This document shows positions 1 through 11,900 of a stretch of 64,000 nt of DNA, in pieces; within the stretch, counting starts at the first letter, position 1, and each line of letters begins with the position of its first letter. Source of the stretch: Hawksworthiomyces lignivorus (lineage: Eukaryota; Ascomycota; Sordariomycetes; Ophiostomatales; Ophiostomataceae); assembly GCA_002917075.1 (NCBI GenBank), contig NTMA01000122.1, positions 62,001-126,000 of the forward strand, in the 5' to 3' direction. Made by a program: the position numbers and the translations under genes. The notes under the pieces are model-generated. The model saw only the letters and a list, made by a program, of their open reading frames with translations. It had not been told where the DNA came from and did no database searches.

Positions 1-2203
1 GGCCGTGTGTTCCAAGGTCATCTCGAACAGATGAGGTACCTCCTGCTCGAACATCTCGTTGAAAGTAGCAGGGTCGATAACGTGGAACACGGTCGCAAAC
101 ATTTCGAGCAGATCCTTTTCCTCCTTGCTGCTGGAAGTCATGTAAAAGTTGGCCATGTACTCCACGGTCGATGCATAGTGCGTCTCGACAGCCGCCTTTT
201 CGACGCTCTCGTAGTACCGGAAAACGCGGGCACCTTCGCGGAAGAGCTTGACGATCACCTTGACCTCCTCGGCGTTGAAGCCACTAGCCACATCGGACCA
301 TCCTGGGGGCACAATAGCGGGATCGATCGGCGGGGCCTGGGCGCAGGCCCGCAGCTGGAAAACAGTGTTGCGAAGACCTTGCATGAGGATCTTGAACAGA
401 AACTTGTTGTCCACAACAGGGTCATGCCCGCGCTCGCGAGGATTTGTGAGCTTGATGGGCATGGCTGACGTGAAAATATCAATTTCATCCCATTCTGGTC
501 GTGTGTCCATGTCTGGCAGATAGGTCTCAGAGAAAGCGGCCGTTCCTAGGGCGGTGGGGGTTGTTGCTGCCTTCTGCTGCTGCTCTTGTTGCTGCTTTCT
601 GAACTCGGCCGACAGTTTTACGGCGTTGTCGTACTGGCGGTTCATCGACGCAAATTTGTCGGCAATGGCATTGAGGATGGTCATCAGTTGGTACCGTGCA
701 TCTACCTTGTCCTCCATTTTGGCGATACATTCGGCCATATTGAGCAACAACTTCGCACTCATGGTCTGGAAGCTCGTCCCGGGAAAATCATCCAGGAGGT
801 TCTTCGTGTAGATAGCCACGGTCTTGCGAATGATTGGCGGCTTCAAATGGTCACGCACGTGGTGAATGAGATCGGCCAGCATGCTGTATGCGAGCGGTCG
901 CATCGTCTCATGGACGGTCAGACCATCGCCCATGAGTGTCCGCTCGTCGAGGAGCTGCTCAATGACGCTGACAAAAATCCGGCGATAATTAAAGTTAATA
1001 ATATGTCGGATCGCGACAATCAACTCCTTGCGGGCAGCAGCTTTTTCCCGGGGACAGTCGCGAAGCAGGCGAACGATCGTACTCGGGAGAGAGGGCAAGA
1101 AGTCGGACATCTGCTGTGCGTACTGCCTAAGCGCGTAAGCAAGAAAGCTCATCATCTTGACCTGCAAGGTGATGAAATCGCCGTAGCTTGTTTTATTCTT
1201 AATGTTGGGACTCATGCCAAAGAAATAGGTTCCCTTTTCGGCAGCCTCGTCGTGGGCCTGGTCTTGCGCCTTCGGATGTGCAATCAGCACGGTCTTGATG
1301 AGCGGTATGAATGTCCGGATGGTCTGCGGAATGGTAGAGCGGTACATCTGAAAAATGGACACGACGATGATTGGGCATTCGGAAATGACTTTGAAAGATT
1401 GCATGCCTTTCAGCAGCGGGCGGTCGACCTCGAGCGATCCGGAAACAGGAGAACCCGGAGCGGCGGGGGGCTGAGCCGGGAACGATACTTGAGAGCTGCC
1501 CGGCGTTGAGGGTGCTGCGCCGACACCACCGGCAGCCGCGGCGGATGAACCGCTGCCGTCGAGGGGCTCATTGTCCAATTGCTCTTTGACAATGCGCTCG
1601 GTCTGGTCGAATAGTTCTTGGATGAGGAGGAGAAACTCCTGCGCCTTGGCACCGCAAACCTTGTGCTGGTGTCGTAAAATATCACCGGCAGTTTTGATAC
1701 ACAGACAAGCATTGTCTTCGTTGTCTGTTCGAATAAGCTTTGAAAGTAGCTCAATGGTCTCTTCGGCGTAGGGCTCGAATGGCTCAGGGGGGGAAGGGAT
1801 GGAGGGAAATCGGTGGATAATTTCAAGCATGCAGTTTCGTAATTTCTACAACCGTCAGCTAGAAGACAAGTAGAAAAGGCGACATTAATGGCATTTCCAT
1901 ACCTGCTCATTTGATGCGCTCTGGAAGCTTGGAGGACCGCTGAGATTGCTGAAGATTACCGGCATAACCTTCTTCAGGAACTGTGGGTATATAGCTCCGG
2001 AAGTGTAGTGGTCGAGGTAGTCGCGTAGCGTTGTAGCAGCCTCGAGCTTGGTTTTGGTATCTGGGCAGGGTTAGGAGACATATAGAGCCAAATACACGAG
2101 GCGACTGAGGTTCGAAGCATAGGAAGGAGTCATGAGATAACCCACCAAGGTCTGCCGTATTCAGCTGCCGCAGAATGTTGTCTATTCCGCCTGCGGACGC
2201 CAT
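1..2203 (-). CDS. TRA1: TRA1, SAGA/NuA4 scaffold subunit (5' part only, runs off the window)
   Basis: Encodes the N-terminal 687 residues of the giant PIKK-related pseudokinase Tra1/TRRAP, the nuclear scaffold that docks activators on the SAGA and NuA4 acetyltransferase complexes. Exons: complement(2146-2203, 1903-2060, 1-1845); the introns have GT-AG ends, and the second acceptor (TTGTAG) restores the conserved [14 protein letters not shown] stretch. The family pattern is clear in order: the early HEAT region, the [20 protein letters not shown] segment, [52 protein letters not shown] and [21 protein letters not shown] Ser/Pro/Gly-rich spacer separates the first HEAT block from the next, as in other fungal Tra1 proteins. 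The start ATG at 2203 is followed at once by a plausible first exon. The full protein should be near 3,800 residues, so only about a sixth is present. Confidence 0.95.
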
Positions 2204-3437
2204 ATTGGCGACAGTCGTTCTTCAGGAGGAACGCAGGCGCGTATCCTCCTGAGCCCCATAAGAAGAGACCAAAGATCTTCAGGTTGGTTTCAGATAACAG
2301 GATTCGGAAAGCAACGATCGAAGAAAGAGGGGATTCGTGAGGTCGAAGCTTTCGTAAAAAAAGGTAGAAATAGATCAAATCGCGGTTTGGCGTCGCGTGG
2401 GGGGGAAGAGAAAGAAGTAATCGCGACTGTTCGGAGGGAATAGAAAAAAAAGAAAGCTGACTACTTGAAAGACAAATATCAGTAATGGAAAATGGGTATC
2501 ATAGTATATTTATTGTCTTTGTAGACCAGCGGTTATGGTAAAGTAGATGTAAGGTGCAGGCTGTGGAAGCAGACGACAGCTGTGAAAGCAGACAACAGCA
2601 ACGGGTCGTCGCGAATGTTCAACTTTTTTTCATCTATGGAGTATTAGTCCAGAGAGTCTCTGCAGGCCAGCGAAAGAGGGAAGTCCCAATCTGAGAAGGA
2701 ACTGGGGACTGCTGTCGCCAAAACATTTTACGCTAGGAGCTGCATGAATTATTTTCCGGACCCACTCAGTTGGTGCAGACCAGCCATTGGTCCACTTGGA
2801 AAGCCCTTTAGCCAATAAAACGGCAGGCAGTCCGCCTTTTACCTTATCGAGAAGTAGCCAGGGACAGCCTTCCCCAAGCTGCTCCCTGTCAAATTACGAA
2901 AGACACTATTCTATTACTCCGTACCATTGGCGCACGTTCCATCCCAGCTACACTTCAACTTCATATTCTAATGTCTAGCCATACAGTAGCCGTTCGCCTC
3001 CATGTCATTGTCATCTGTTTATGGTACGTACTATGCGTGCAGGAGATCTATATTTTTTAATATGTGGCTGAGTGCCGTGTATTTTATTTGTTTCTTTTGC
3101 GAGATAACCTCAGCGGAAGGGTAAACGAAGATGTCCTAACCCGACTAGGTCGACGCTCAGCGTGTTGCGCCAAAGGCTTGGTATCAAAGTGAAAAATGGT
3201 AAAAGTAGTATGTACAATGAGTGAAAAGAAGTGAAGTGAAACCCAAAAGGGGAAATGCAAAAAAAAAGAGACCACAATGGGAAAGAAAAAGAAAAGAAAA
3301 AAAACACAACAAACATTGCCTCGAAGCTTCATATGCCGATATTTTTACAATGCTAGCCCAACCGGTAGCCCATCCGGTTTAACCCAAAAGAGAAAGACAG
3401 AAGAGGAAAGAAAAGTGAGTGCATTTCTGTTACTCTT
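2204..3437. other. intergenic: upstream region of TRA1 and 3' side of the AA11 gene
   Basis: No coding region is supported. It should hold the TRA1 promoter (TRA1 reads leftward from 2203) and the 3' UTR of the AA11 gene. One exact TACTCCGTA motif lies at 2915-2923. Short reading frames here have no codon pattern or recognisable domain. Confidence 0.6.
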
Positions 3438-4682
3438 TCAAGCGTGGAACCGCCGAGCAACGCGCCGCACCTTGCCGCTCGACACGATGTCGATGCTCGT
3501 GCCCTGGCCGGCCGTGCACGACGTGCCAGCCGCCAGCTGCTGCACGACGGACCACACGCCACTGGCGCAGCGCTGGTACGAGGTGCCCAGGCAGTTCCAG
3601 GTACCGTCGGGCGAGCAGGCGGTGCCGGGAGTCTGGCCGGAGCCGGAACCAGAGCTGGAGCCGGATGAGCTGCCGGAAGAGGAAGAGCCGGTGCTGGGAG
3701 AGGGAACGGCAGCGGCAGAGCTAGTGGTTGCGGCGACGGCGGGAGAAGCGGTGGTGGGGTCAGCAGCAGGGGTGGTGCCTGCGGCGGCAGGAGTGGTGTC
3801 GGCAGCGGCCGCAGCTGTTGTGGTGGTGCCAGAAGCCGGAGGCACGGTGACGAAGACACCACCAGCAGGTGTGGTAGCGGCAGCACCGCCAGCAGCTGAG
3901 CTACTAGAGCCAGAGCCGGAGCCAGAGCCGGAGCCGGATCCAGAGCCAGAGCCGGAGCCGGCGGCAGCAGCAGCGGGGCTCGCGCCTGGGGCCTGGCAGC
4001 CAGAGCCGGTTGGCGTGGAGAAGGCAGACGTAGCACCATTCAATGAAACCACGGCGTTGCCCGGGTTGGGAAAGAGCAGGTCGGTGCTGTCGACGGTGCC
4101 GCACTGGTTGCCGACGTTGGCCACAAACATGTCCGGGAGGCTGTCAAAGTTGGACTGCGAGCCGGAGGTGCCGGTGAGCGTGACAGGGGCGCAGTTCATG
4201 TACATTTCACGGTTGCCGATCTTGTTGAACCAAGTCCAGGCCAGAGTGACGGAGCCGGTAGGGATGTTGCTGGGGACGGTGAAGTTGTACGTGTACGGGT
4301 CAGCAGCAGAGGCATCGTCGCCCATGTTGCCGGTCTGGCCCTGGGCGGGGCAGCCACCCTCGATGGACTGGATGACCTTCCACACGCTGCTCTTGCCGGG
4401 GCTTGAGTCGTAGGTCAGCGAAATCTGGCAGGAACCACCACCGTGGACGGCCTGGCCGGTGAACTTGAGCGCCTGCGAGGAGCCCAGGGCGAACGAGTTG
4501 GAGGCGCTGCCAGCGACAAGGGAAGCACCGGCGGTCAGCTGGCATGGGAAGTTGGAGCCGTCCGCGTTCAGAGGGCCGTTCACAAGGACCGGCTGGCTGT
4601 ACGGCTGCGGCGTGTTCATGAGCATGTGCCCATTGGCCACGGTCGCCAGGGCATAGGCAATCAGAGAAGTCTTGGAGAACAT
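3438..4682 (-). CDS. AA11 family lytic polysaccharide monooxygenase (chitin-active) with Gly-Ser linker and C-terminal X278-like module
   Basis: Secreted copper LPMO of 414 residues, single exon. Residues 1-18 form a signal peptide; cleavage before His19 gives the N-terminal histidine of the copper brace (mature His1). His80 in AVHGGGSC is the second brace ligand and Tyr161 in GNREMYMNC is probably the axial residue. The catalytic domain (about 19-235) carries AA11 hallmarks SPLNADGSNFPC-like, IEGGCPA and TLAWTWFNKIGNREMYMN. Next come a Gly-Ser repeat (nine GS units in a row) and a long Ala/Thr/Ser/Pro linker likely to be O-glycosylated. The last 60 residues hold a Cys-rich module (GTACSPDGTWNCLGTSYQRC) resembling the X278 module attached to other AA11 enzymes, probably chitin binding. 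AA11 enzymes oxidatively cleave chitin, so cell-wall remodelling or chitin feeding is the likely role. A large open frame on the opposite strand is a composition artefact. Confidence 0.93.
   Translation of the reverse strand: MFSKTSLIAYALATVANGHMLMNTPQPYSQPVLVNGPLNADGSNFPCQLTAGASLVAGSASNSFALGSSQALKFTGQAVHGGGSCQISLTYDSSPGKSSVWKVIQSIEGGCPAQGQTGNMGDDASAADPYTYNFTVPSNIPTGSVTLAWTWFNKIGNREMYMNCAPVTLTGTSGSQSNFDSLPDMFVANVGNQCGTVDSTDLLFPNPGNAVVSLNGATSAFSTPTGSGCQAPGASPAAAAAGSGSGSGSGSGSGSGSGSSSSAAGGAAATTPAGGVFVTVPPASGTTTTAAAAADTTPAAAGTTPAADPTTASPAVAATTSSAAAVPSPSTGSSSSGSSSGSSSGSGSGQTPGTACSPDGTWNCLGTSYQRCASGVWSVVQQLAAGTSCTAGQGTSIDIVSSGKVRRVARRFHA
3900..3962. repeat. 6-bp tandem array encoding the Gly-Ser linker
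   Basis: Repeated GAGCCG/GAGCCA-type hexamers, read on the minus strand as Gly-Ser codons, form the first part of the AA11 linker. Such an array can change length by slippage without changing frame. Confidence 0.75.
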
Positions 4683-7624
4683 TTTGAGATTGAAAAAGGT
4701 TTGTTGTGTTGAGTTGTGAAAAGGGTTCTTGAATCGTTCCAGACGAGTAAGATTTTATCCTTTTGTTGCAGTGATTTTTGCTTGAAGAAGCTTGTGATCT
4801 GTAGAGATGTTGCAAACAGTTGCTTGAGATGGGTCTGAGTCGACTAAATGTTTGGCTTGGTCCTGGATATTTATCAAGATTTGGTATCAGTGACTCTGCT
4901 CAGATAGACAAAGTTCACTTGTTCACGCAGAAGTGACTGTGAAAGTGATAAAGACCAAAACATACAATGAACAATGCACTTTGTTTTAAACAAGGGAAAA
5001 CAAAGTAAGATTGTTGTGCGGAAGTCGAAAGCAAAGATCAAAGAGACGGTGGACAGATATCCAAAGGAAAGTTGTTTGCTCCAGGCGAAGTTGGAAGAAC
5101 AAAAAAATATCAAAAAGGACCGAGCCTTGAAAGAATGAATGCGTACGACACTAGGTCGGGAGTTGTGAAGGACAGAAACAAGGTGAGGTTGAAGAAACAA
5201 AACGAGACGATGAAGTGATAAGAGAGAGAGAAGGAGAACGGAGAAGCTTGGCAAGATGAGGTCTACCGGTCCATCTTATATCTTGGCAGCCATGGTGAGA
5301 GCCGTCCAAGATTGTGCAGACCTTCTCCGCGGGTGGGCCAGGGACGACAAAACTTGCAAACGAATGTACTCCGTAGGATACATAGAGATCTGTGCAACTC
5401 CACATGCTAAAGCATGGTACCAGAACAGGGAGGAAGAAGGAAGACGAAGGTAGGCCCTGCTACGCTGCACCAGGCGCCGACGCTGCAAGACGAAAGGGGC
5501 CAAGGGAGTAGATGCAAGAGCCGGACTACGACATACGCCTACACACGTCTCTCGTGTGAAAGCAAGAATGGAAAAATGCCTAGTGAACCCTGGACAGTGA
5601 CGGTTGTGGAAAAACGATTGGACAGACGAAGTTGGGTCGAGCAAAGACCAGATGCCCAGAAATGGACAAGCAGCTTTGCCCACAGGGTCCGCGATCCAGA
5701 GTCCGGGTCATGCTCTGTGCCAATGCGGAGGCAGCCCCCGTCATCTAAAATGCCTCTTTTTTCAACATCGACTGTCGTCTGTTGGCTTGCGGCTTACACC
5801 GACGCCTTCTATTCTGGTTTGCTGGAGCCTAGGGTTTAGGTAATGCACGCGCTGCCCGATCAGGGGAGAATGCACTGGCGTTCTTTTAAGCATGGGTGGC
5901 ATTGAGTGCTGCGGCCAGTCATGCAGCGCTATTACCTTGCTCATCCTAGCACTTGAGGCAAAGTTGTGGAGATGGATGGGGCGGGTGTGACCCCTGGGCT
6001 AGGCTGGTCCCCTTTTCGGTAGGCTCTTGGCGCCCCAGTGGTGAGGTTACAGCTAGGGAAAGACGAGAAAGAAGTCGATTCGCAGCCCATAATAGGCCAA
6101 GAGGAACCCTCCCTTCTCCCAATGGTTTGTTTCAACAGAAGACAGGGAAAAGGAGGAGAACGAGAAAAAAGAAAAACCATACAGATCAACACGAGTTACA
6201 TACAAGTAACATTCTTTGACAGACCAGATGGCGTGCAGCACAACACCTAAAGGCGGACGTAGACTCCGCACTTCGCCGTTCGTATGTACTCCGTAAAGTA
6301 CTTGCATCGCTGCAGACGGGACTCCCTGCACACAGACCCCAGATCGCCATGCGAAGGGTCGTTGCGCTTGCAGATGCGCAAAGGGGGTCCTTCACCTGCC
6401 AATTAGGAACAGGATCAACAGGCTTCTTGTTCATCTCTATCCTTTTATTTTCTTTACGTATGTCAGGTCATCCTTTTTTTTGTTCTCCCTTCGGTCCACT
6501 GCCGCCCCTTGTCTAAGCCAAACCGGATTCACTGCGATTTAAGAGGGGCAACCATAGATCAAGATATCCCTTGTCTTTCACTGCCTCTCATTGAAAAAAA
6601 ATCTGCCGAGACAATAGAGGAAAAAAGGGGGGCGATGGCGTGTACACAAGAAAGACAGACCAAGCCAGAGATAGGACAAAGACGGAGCAGTGAAAGACAA
6701 AAAGAAGTATGACAGGCATAGAAAATTATCGAAACGACAAACGCGGTTAAACGTTAAGTTTTTTTAGTTTTTTTTCTCTCTCTTCTCAACGATGAAGAGC
6801 TCCGCAAAAGGCTTTGCCGTGACATATTCAGATACGATGCGTGGATTGGCTCAACCGTCGATCGTCGAGCGGCTGAGTTGACCGCAGGCGTCCAATCTTT
6901 GCCAGGAACAAGAGGGAGGAAGATGCACTAAGAGGAGAAGGTCCCCTGAGGAGACCAAAAAAAAAAAAGAGGTCGCCCGTAATGCAGGGGTCGAGACGCA
7001 GGCACCCGCGCGCCGCCACACCCGTCGCCACCCTTACCAACCGCTATAGTCATAACTACATGTGCTTGCTCTCTCGTATTTCTAGTGCTATTCTACAACG
7101 TTCGTATAGCTGAACGGGGGGGGGGGGGATCTTACGTGTGATTGCAGGCACTTCCAATTGAAATCGCGGTATTTGGAGGCCCAGTGGAAACCATTCTGTA
7201 TTCAGTCTCCAAGCCTTTTCTTGCATGCTGGCTAGCGGAAACAAAAGGCAAAAGAGCGGTGGCCCAAGAGCAGCAATTGGCTGTCGTCCCCCGCCTATCC
7301 TCTTTTTTGGCTTTGGGCGTTGAGAGGCTGAGAGTCCCTCTAAACAGTCGCCAGACAAAGTTCGATTGATTTCTCTTAATCCCCTAGTAAATAACAAACG
7401 CGGCTCTATTAGCTTTTCCGAGCAGGGCCGGTTTCCAGAGCAAATACGTCAATAGACGCAATAGATACGTAGCCAAAGAGCCTTCTCGTCTTAGCTCCAA
7501 CAAACGATTCCACTGTTTGCACTGAGTTTTGTCTGGCTAGTTTGTTTGGTCTTTCGTCACAGAATATTAGAGGAAGTAGGAGGAAAGCATGTTAGTCGAG
7601 TCCCACCAGAGCAGGTCCTGATAT
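4683..7624. other. gene-poor intergenic region
   Basis: The AA11 promoter must lie at its left end; a TATAAGA element read on the minus strand is at about 5275-5281 and an AT-rich stretch at about 4866-4874, neither proven. Two exact TACTCCGTA motifs occur at 5367-5375 and 6287-6295. A run of 13 G sits at 7116-7128. No frame here shows a domain or coding signature. Confidence 0.55.
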
Positions 7625-7954
7625 TTACTTGGCCAGCCTACGAACCTGTTTGAGCCGTTCGCCGAAGGAGAGTGCATAAAGACCATGGAATAGAAATGCA
7701 CGTACGTAATGTGAACATTCCATGTCGTGAAAGTCCGGGAAGGTGTGGAAATAGAGAAGATTCCAAAAGGGGTAGCCAAGTTCATAAGCCAAGCGTTTCG
7801 CTTTTTCACATTTTTCTTTCCCGGTTCTTGGGATTTTGTTCAGCTTCTTGACTATTTCTTCTATTGTCAAGTTCTCCATTCCGAATTCGTTACCGCGAGC
7901 CAGAACGTCAGACCCGTTAATCAGCCAGTAACTTTTTTGTTCGTGAACAGGCAT
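7625..7954 (-). CDS. hypothetical small protein (109 aa), doubtful
   Basis: An ATG-initiated frame of 109 codons isolated in a gene-poor stretch. The protein is soluble, has no signal peptide and mixes charged helices (LTIEEIVKKLNKIPRTGKEK) with an aromatic C-terminal half (YPFWNLLYFHTFPDFHDMEC). The residue mix looks like a folded protein and not low-complexity noise, but I recognise no family. An in-frame stop lies 17 codons upstream of the ATG, so it is not an obvious downstream exon. It may be a lineage-specific gene, a fragment of a decayed gene, or chance. Confidence 0.3.
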   Translation of the reverse strand: MPVHEQKSYWLINGSDVLARGNEFGMENLTIEEIVKKLNKIPRTGKEKCEKAKRLAYELGYPFWNLLYFHTFPDFHDMECSHYVRAFLFHGLYALSFGERLKQVRRLAK

Positions 7955-8979
7955 TACAGAGTTTTGTCGGGGAATATCAGCCTCTATGGCCTTTGCTTTG
8001 TCCTATTATGTTTTGTCCTTCGAGATTATCGGTTCAGCGCTCTCCCAGCACCAGAGAAGTGGAGAGGCTAGGTAGGTGAACTGCAGTTGACTTGGCCTTG
8101 TGGTTGGCTGAACTCCCAAAAGGGCAAAAGAGGGGGATGCAAACGAGAGGCATTGGTTCTAGGACGGGATGGTAAGTTGTAAACGACTGGACGACAAGAC
8201 TGGACGACAAGACTCTGGGTGGGCTTCTCAACTAGAGTCTGGAAACAGAAACATTCGCAGCCAATCAGTCGCCTAGCAAGCCCCTTGCAGAAGCTCCGGG
8301 TGAAACGTGAAACAAAAGAACCTAAAAACGATGCAGGCCAGGGGTGAGCAAGAGGAGCGGCTGTTTCAACGATCCAAGTTATTGTCTTCTTTGGCCTGCC
8401 CTTTTTGCACATGCATTCCCTTCTCTCTCCTTTCTTCTCCTTTTCTGTTGCAACGACGATCCTTGGAAATCCAATCGCAGTAGAAATCGTCCGAACTTCT
8501 GAAGGAAACGAACGACATGCAGTGACTCGTCTTTCCACCAAAAAGCTTCCTTGTGCTCTTCAGCGCAATTTGTCATTCGTTTTTCATTTTCTCTGGGCTA
8601 TCACTTCATATCACCTAGATGGCGTCTCGACGTCTGAAACATCTCAATCACAAACAATTGTGTCTGTTGTGCAGAGGAAGACTGCCATTGTCAGAAAGCA
8701 TTCGTACGACAAAGATTTCAGTGGAAACTAGTGGCGCAGCTCACGATGGATGCATTATTATACTTGATGTGGCAGATAAGCTGCCACAAAACTAGCAGGC
8801 AGACACTGTTATGCGACGTCCACGTTTGTCGGGGTTTCTGTGCCTTGCAGCCCCTTTTTTCTATTCTATAAGACAAACGAAATGTAAATGTAAAAGATAC
8901 CATGGCACGCCGATGGGCCGAATAATGAAAAGAAAAGACTAAGAATTAAACAAAGTATTATTAAAAAGCCACTCCAAAT
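7955..8979. other. intergenic, 3' side of the PDR transporter gene
   Basis: No supported gene. A 106-codon plus-strand frame from the ATG at 8411 has no domain and was not called. The region should hold the 3' UTR and terminator of the transporter gene, whose stop codon is at 8980. Confidence 0.55.
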
Positions 8980-11900
8980 CTAATCCGACTTTTTGGTCTT
9001 GCTCCAAAATCGAAGCCGGGTAACGTCCCATCTCCTCACCCGGAAAATGTAGTACGTAAGAATCGCCACAAAAATGTTGAAAGCAATGTAGCCCCAGAGA
9101 ATACCAAAGTTACGCCAACGGTCAGTCCAATATATCTCTGACTGTGCCAGGTACTGATCAGCCACCGAAATCTGGCAGTACCGGCAGGCTGACGTAGCCT
9201 CTGGGTTCTGCAGCGTTCCGGGCGCCTGCTGCAAATATGGCGCCATATACTGGCCGCACGTATAGCCCATGGGCGGATTGAAAATGGACGTCTCGGCCTC
9301 TGAGCAGATGATGGGCCGGTCATGAACTTGGGTCGAGATGACACCAGAAATCCAGTACGTAAAAGGCGAGACGCGGTACATGAAAATCCAAAAGCCAGGC
9401 AGGGCCGATGGTGTTTGAAGGACGCCGCTAAAGATCAAGCTGATCATCACCAAGAGCGTGACAACTCCGCCGGCCGTCTGGGCGTCGGGCAGCGCTGCTA
9501 TGCACATGTGGGCAAACGAGCTGGCGTAGAGGAACAGCTGGATGAGGAAGAGCAGGACGAGCCCCTGGCGCTGAGATGCCTGGACACCTACAATGGGGTA
9601 ATAGAAGCAGGCATATGTGGCAATGGCCGTGAAGATCTGGTAGGGAAACTCGACGAAGATGTTGGCGATCATAAACGCTTTCCACGAGTACATCTTGCCG
9701 GGCCGCTCGCGGACTTCATACAGAGCTCGCTGTGTCACAAAGAGAGGTTGAATCTACAAGAGTCAGTAAATAGCCGAAAATGCAGAGCTAGAGAAAAAAA
9801 AAAAAAAAGAAAAGAAACGCACCTGCTGCACGAGCGTGGTGAAAATGGTGACGATCTGGAAAACAGCAAAGATCACACTCTGTGTGCCAGCCAACGAGCT
9901 CTTAGCGTGGAAGAAAGAGAATCCGATGAAGAGACCAGCCGTGACGCCCAGCATCAGCTTGGCAAAGATATACGACGGCATGCGCCAGTACTGCTGAAAG
10001 ATGCGGTAGGTCACCTCCCAGAGCTGCGTCGAAAACGGCATGGCGAATTCGCTATTGCTGCCGTGTTCTGCATCGGCGGCGCTGGCCACGGACCGCTTCT
10101 CGTCGTTGATGCGCTCAATCTCGGCCTCGACGGCGTCACGTTCGGCACTCTCCAGCCACGTGCTGTGCCAATCCTTGCCGTCGGCAGCCCGCGACTTGTT
10201 GACAATCTCAAGCATGTATTCCGCAGGGTTCTCGGCATTGCCGCACTTGCGCGCGCCCTTGGCTTCGAAATAGTCGAGCAGCGTGCGGGAATCCTGGCCG
10301 ACCTCTCCAAAGTAGACAGTCTTTCCGCCCGCCGCCAGAAACAGCAGGCGGTCAAACTGCTCAAAGAGCACCGCGCTCGGTTGGTGAATTGTGCACAACA
10401 CGGCCTGGCCAGCATCGGCGAGCTTCCGCAGGAACGTACAGATGGCCCAAGAGCTCTGAGAATCCAGACCACTCGTCGGCTCGTCCAAGAACAGGAGAAG
10501 TTTGGGCTTCGCGGCCAACTCAACGCCGATTGTCAACAGCTTGCGCTGCTCGACGTTGAGACCCTCTCCTGGCACACCAACAACGGCATCGGCAAAGTCT
10601 TCCATGTTGAGCATCTGGATGACCTCCTCCACAAACGCGTACTTCTCGGCTTTGCTGACGCTCTTTGGCTGACGCAGCATGGCGCTGAATCGCAGACTTT
10701 CGCGGACGGTTGCCGTCTCCAGATGCAGATCTTTCGAAACACAGAAACATTAGCAGCCATATACAAATTCCAGTATTAAAACATAGGCAACTTACCTTGC
10801 TGCTGCACATATCCAGTGCTACGCTGGAAATTGGTGCCGCGCGGCTTGCCGTTGACAAACATATCACCAGTAATGACACCCATTGTGGTTCGCTCGGCCA
10901 ACACGTCGAGGAGGGTAGTCTTTCCGGCGCCGCTGACACCCATGAGGGCTGTTAACGTGCCAGGCTTGACCCATCCAGAGACATGGTTAAGTAGTCGGCG
11001 CTCTTGGCCTTTGATTTGGATGTCATAGACGACATCTTTCCAGGTAAAAATATCCTTCTGTGGCGGGATACCGTGGACAGTGGCTTCGGCCAAATTTGGA
11101 TTTTCAGGTTGACTAGCGACATCTCCAGCCTTGGATACCTTTTCCTCGTCGTCAGCCGAAGAGCCGGAAGAAGAATTGTGTTGGCCTTTCAGTAGATGTG
11201 CCGGAACATGACCCTCCTGGTAAACTAGCATCTCGCCTGAGCTGGATGGTACTGTGTTGATTTCCGTAGCAACGAAGTAAAGGATCATGAAGAAAACCAA
11301 AAAGGCAATCATGATGCCAAAGTTCCGCCAGACGTGCGAGTAGTAGTATTCGAAGCTTGCCGCAATATACGCATCGCCACTGACAAAATTCTGGCCGGCT
11401 ACCGCGCCAACGGAATCGCAGATCCAAGAATCGCCAATAGTCGGCGTATATGCAGGTACAATAGCAGAGCAGGAGAAATTGCGACCATGGAATTCATTAG
11501 CGATCAGAGCCTCGAACGCGTAGAAGAGCGGATTGATCCAGCGGATCCAGCCAAACCAAGGGTGCATTGAAGGCACGGCGATCACGAAACCTGTGTATAT
11601 GACCAAAGTAAGAATAAACACGCCCGCAAGTGACATTGCCTGCGAGATGGTCTTGGTCATCGCTGCCATGGTGCGGAAGATGGCTGCCATGGTGAAAGTT
11701 GCTGTAAACGTGAAGAGAAAGTAGATGAAGAACTGCGATGGTTCACGGCGCAAGCCAGCGAGGAAATAGAGGGCAACATTGAAGCCGCACGCGACCAGAA
11801 ACTTGACAGGCACGTCCGCCACAACACCTGCGATGGCTTCCGTTGCAGGATGATAGAAAGCATACGAGGCATGCTTCTCGACGATGGGCCGCTGCGCGTA

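Noticed and set aside
586..1509. 307-codon plus-strand frame
   Set aside because: Antisense shadow of TRA1, whose minus-strand translation matches the family throughout.
3277..4413. 378-codon plus-strand frame rich in Pro-Glu repeats
   Set aside because: Antisense to the AA11 gene; its PEPEPE string is the complement of the Gly-Ser array, and the AA11 reading has signal peptide and catalytic residues.
8411..8731. 106-codon plus-strand frame starting with a hydrophobic stretch
   Set aside because: No domain, weak composition, no promoter or partner; indistinguishable from chance.
9322..10779. 485-codon plus-strand frame
   Set aside because: Antisense to the PDR transporter and crossing its real introns; no domain.
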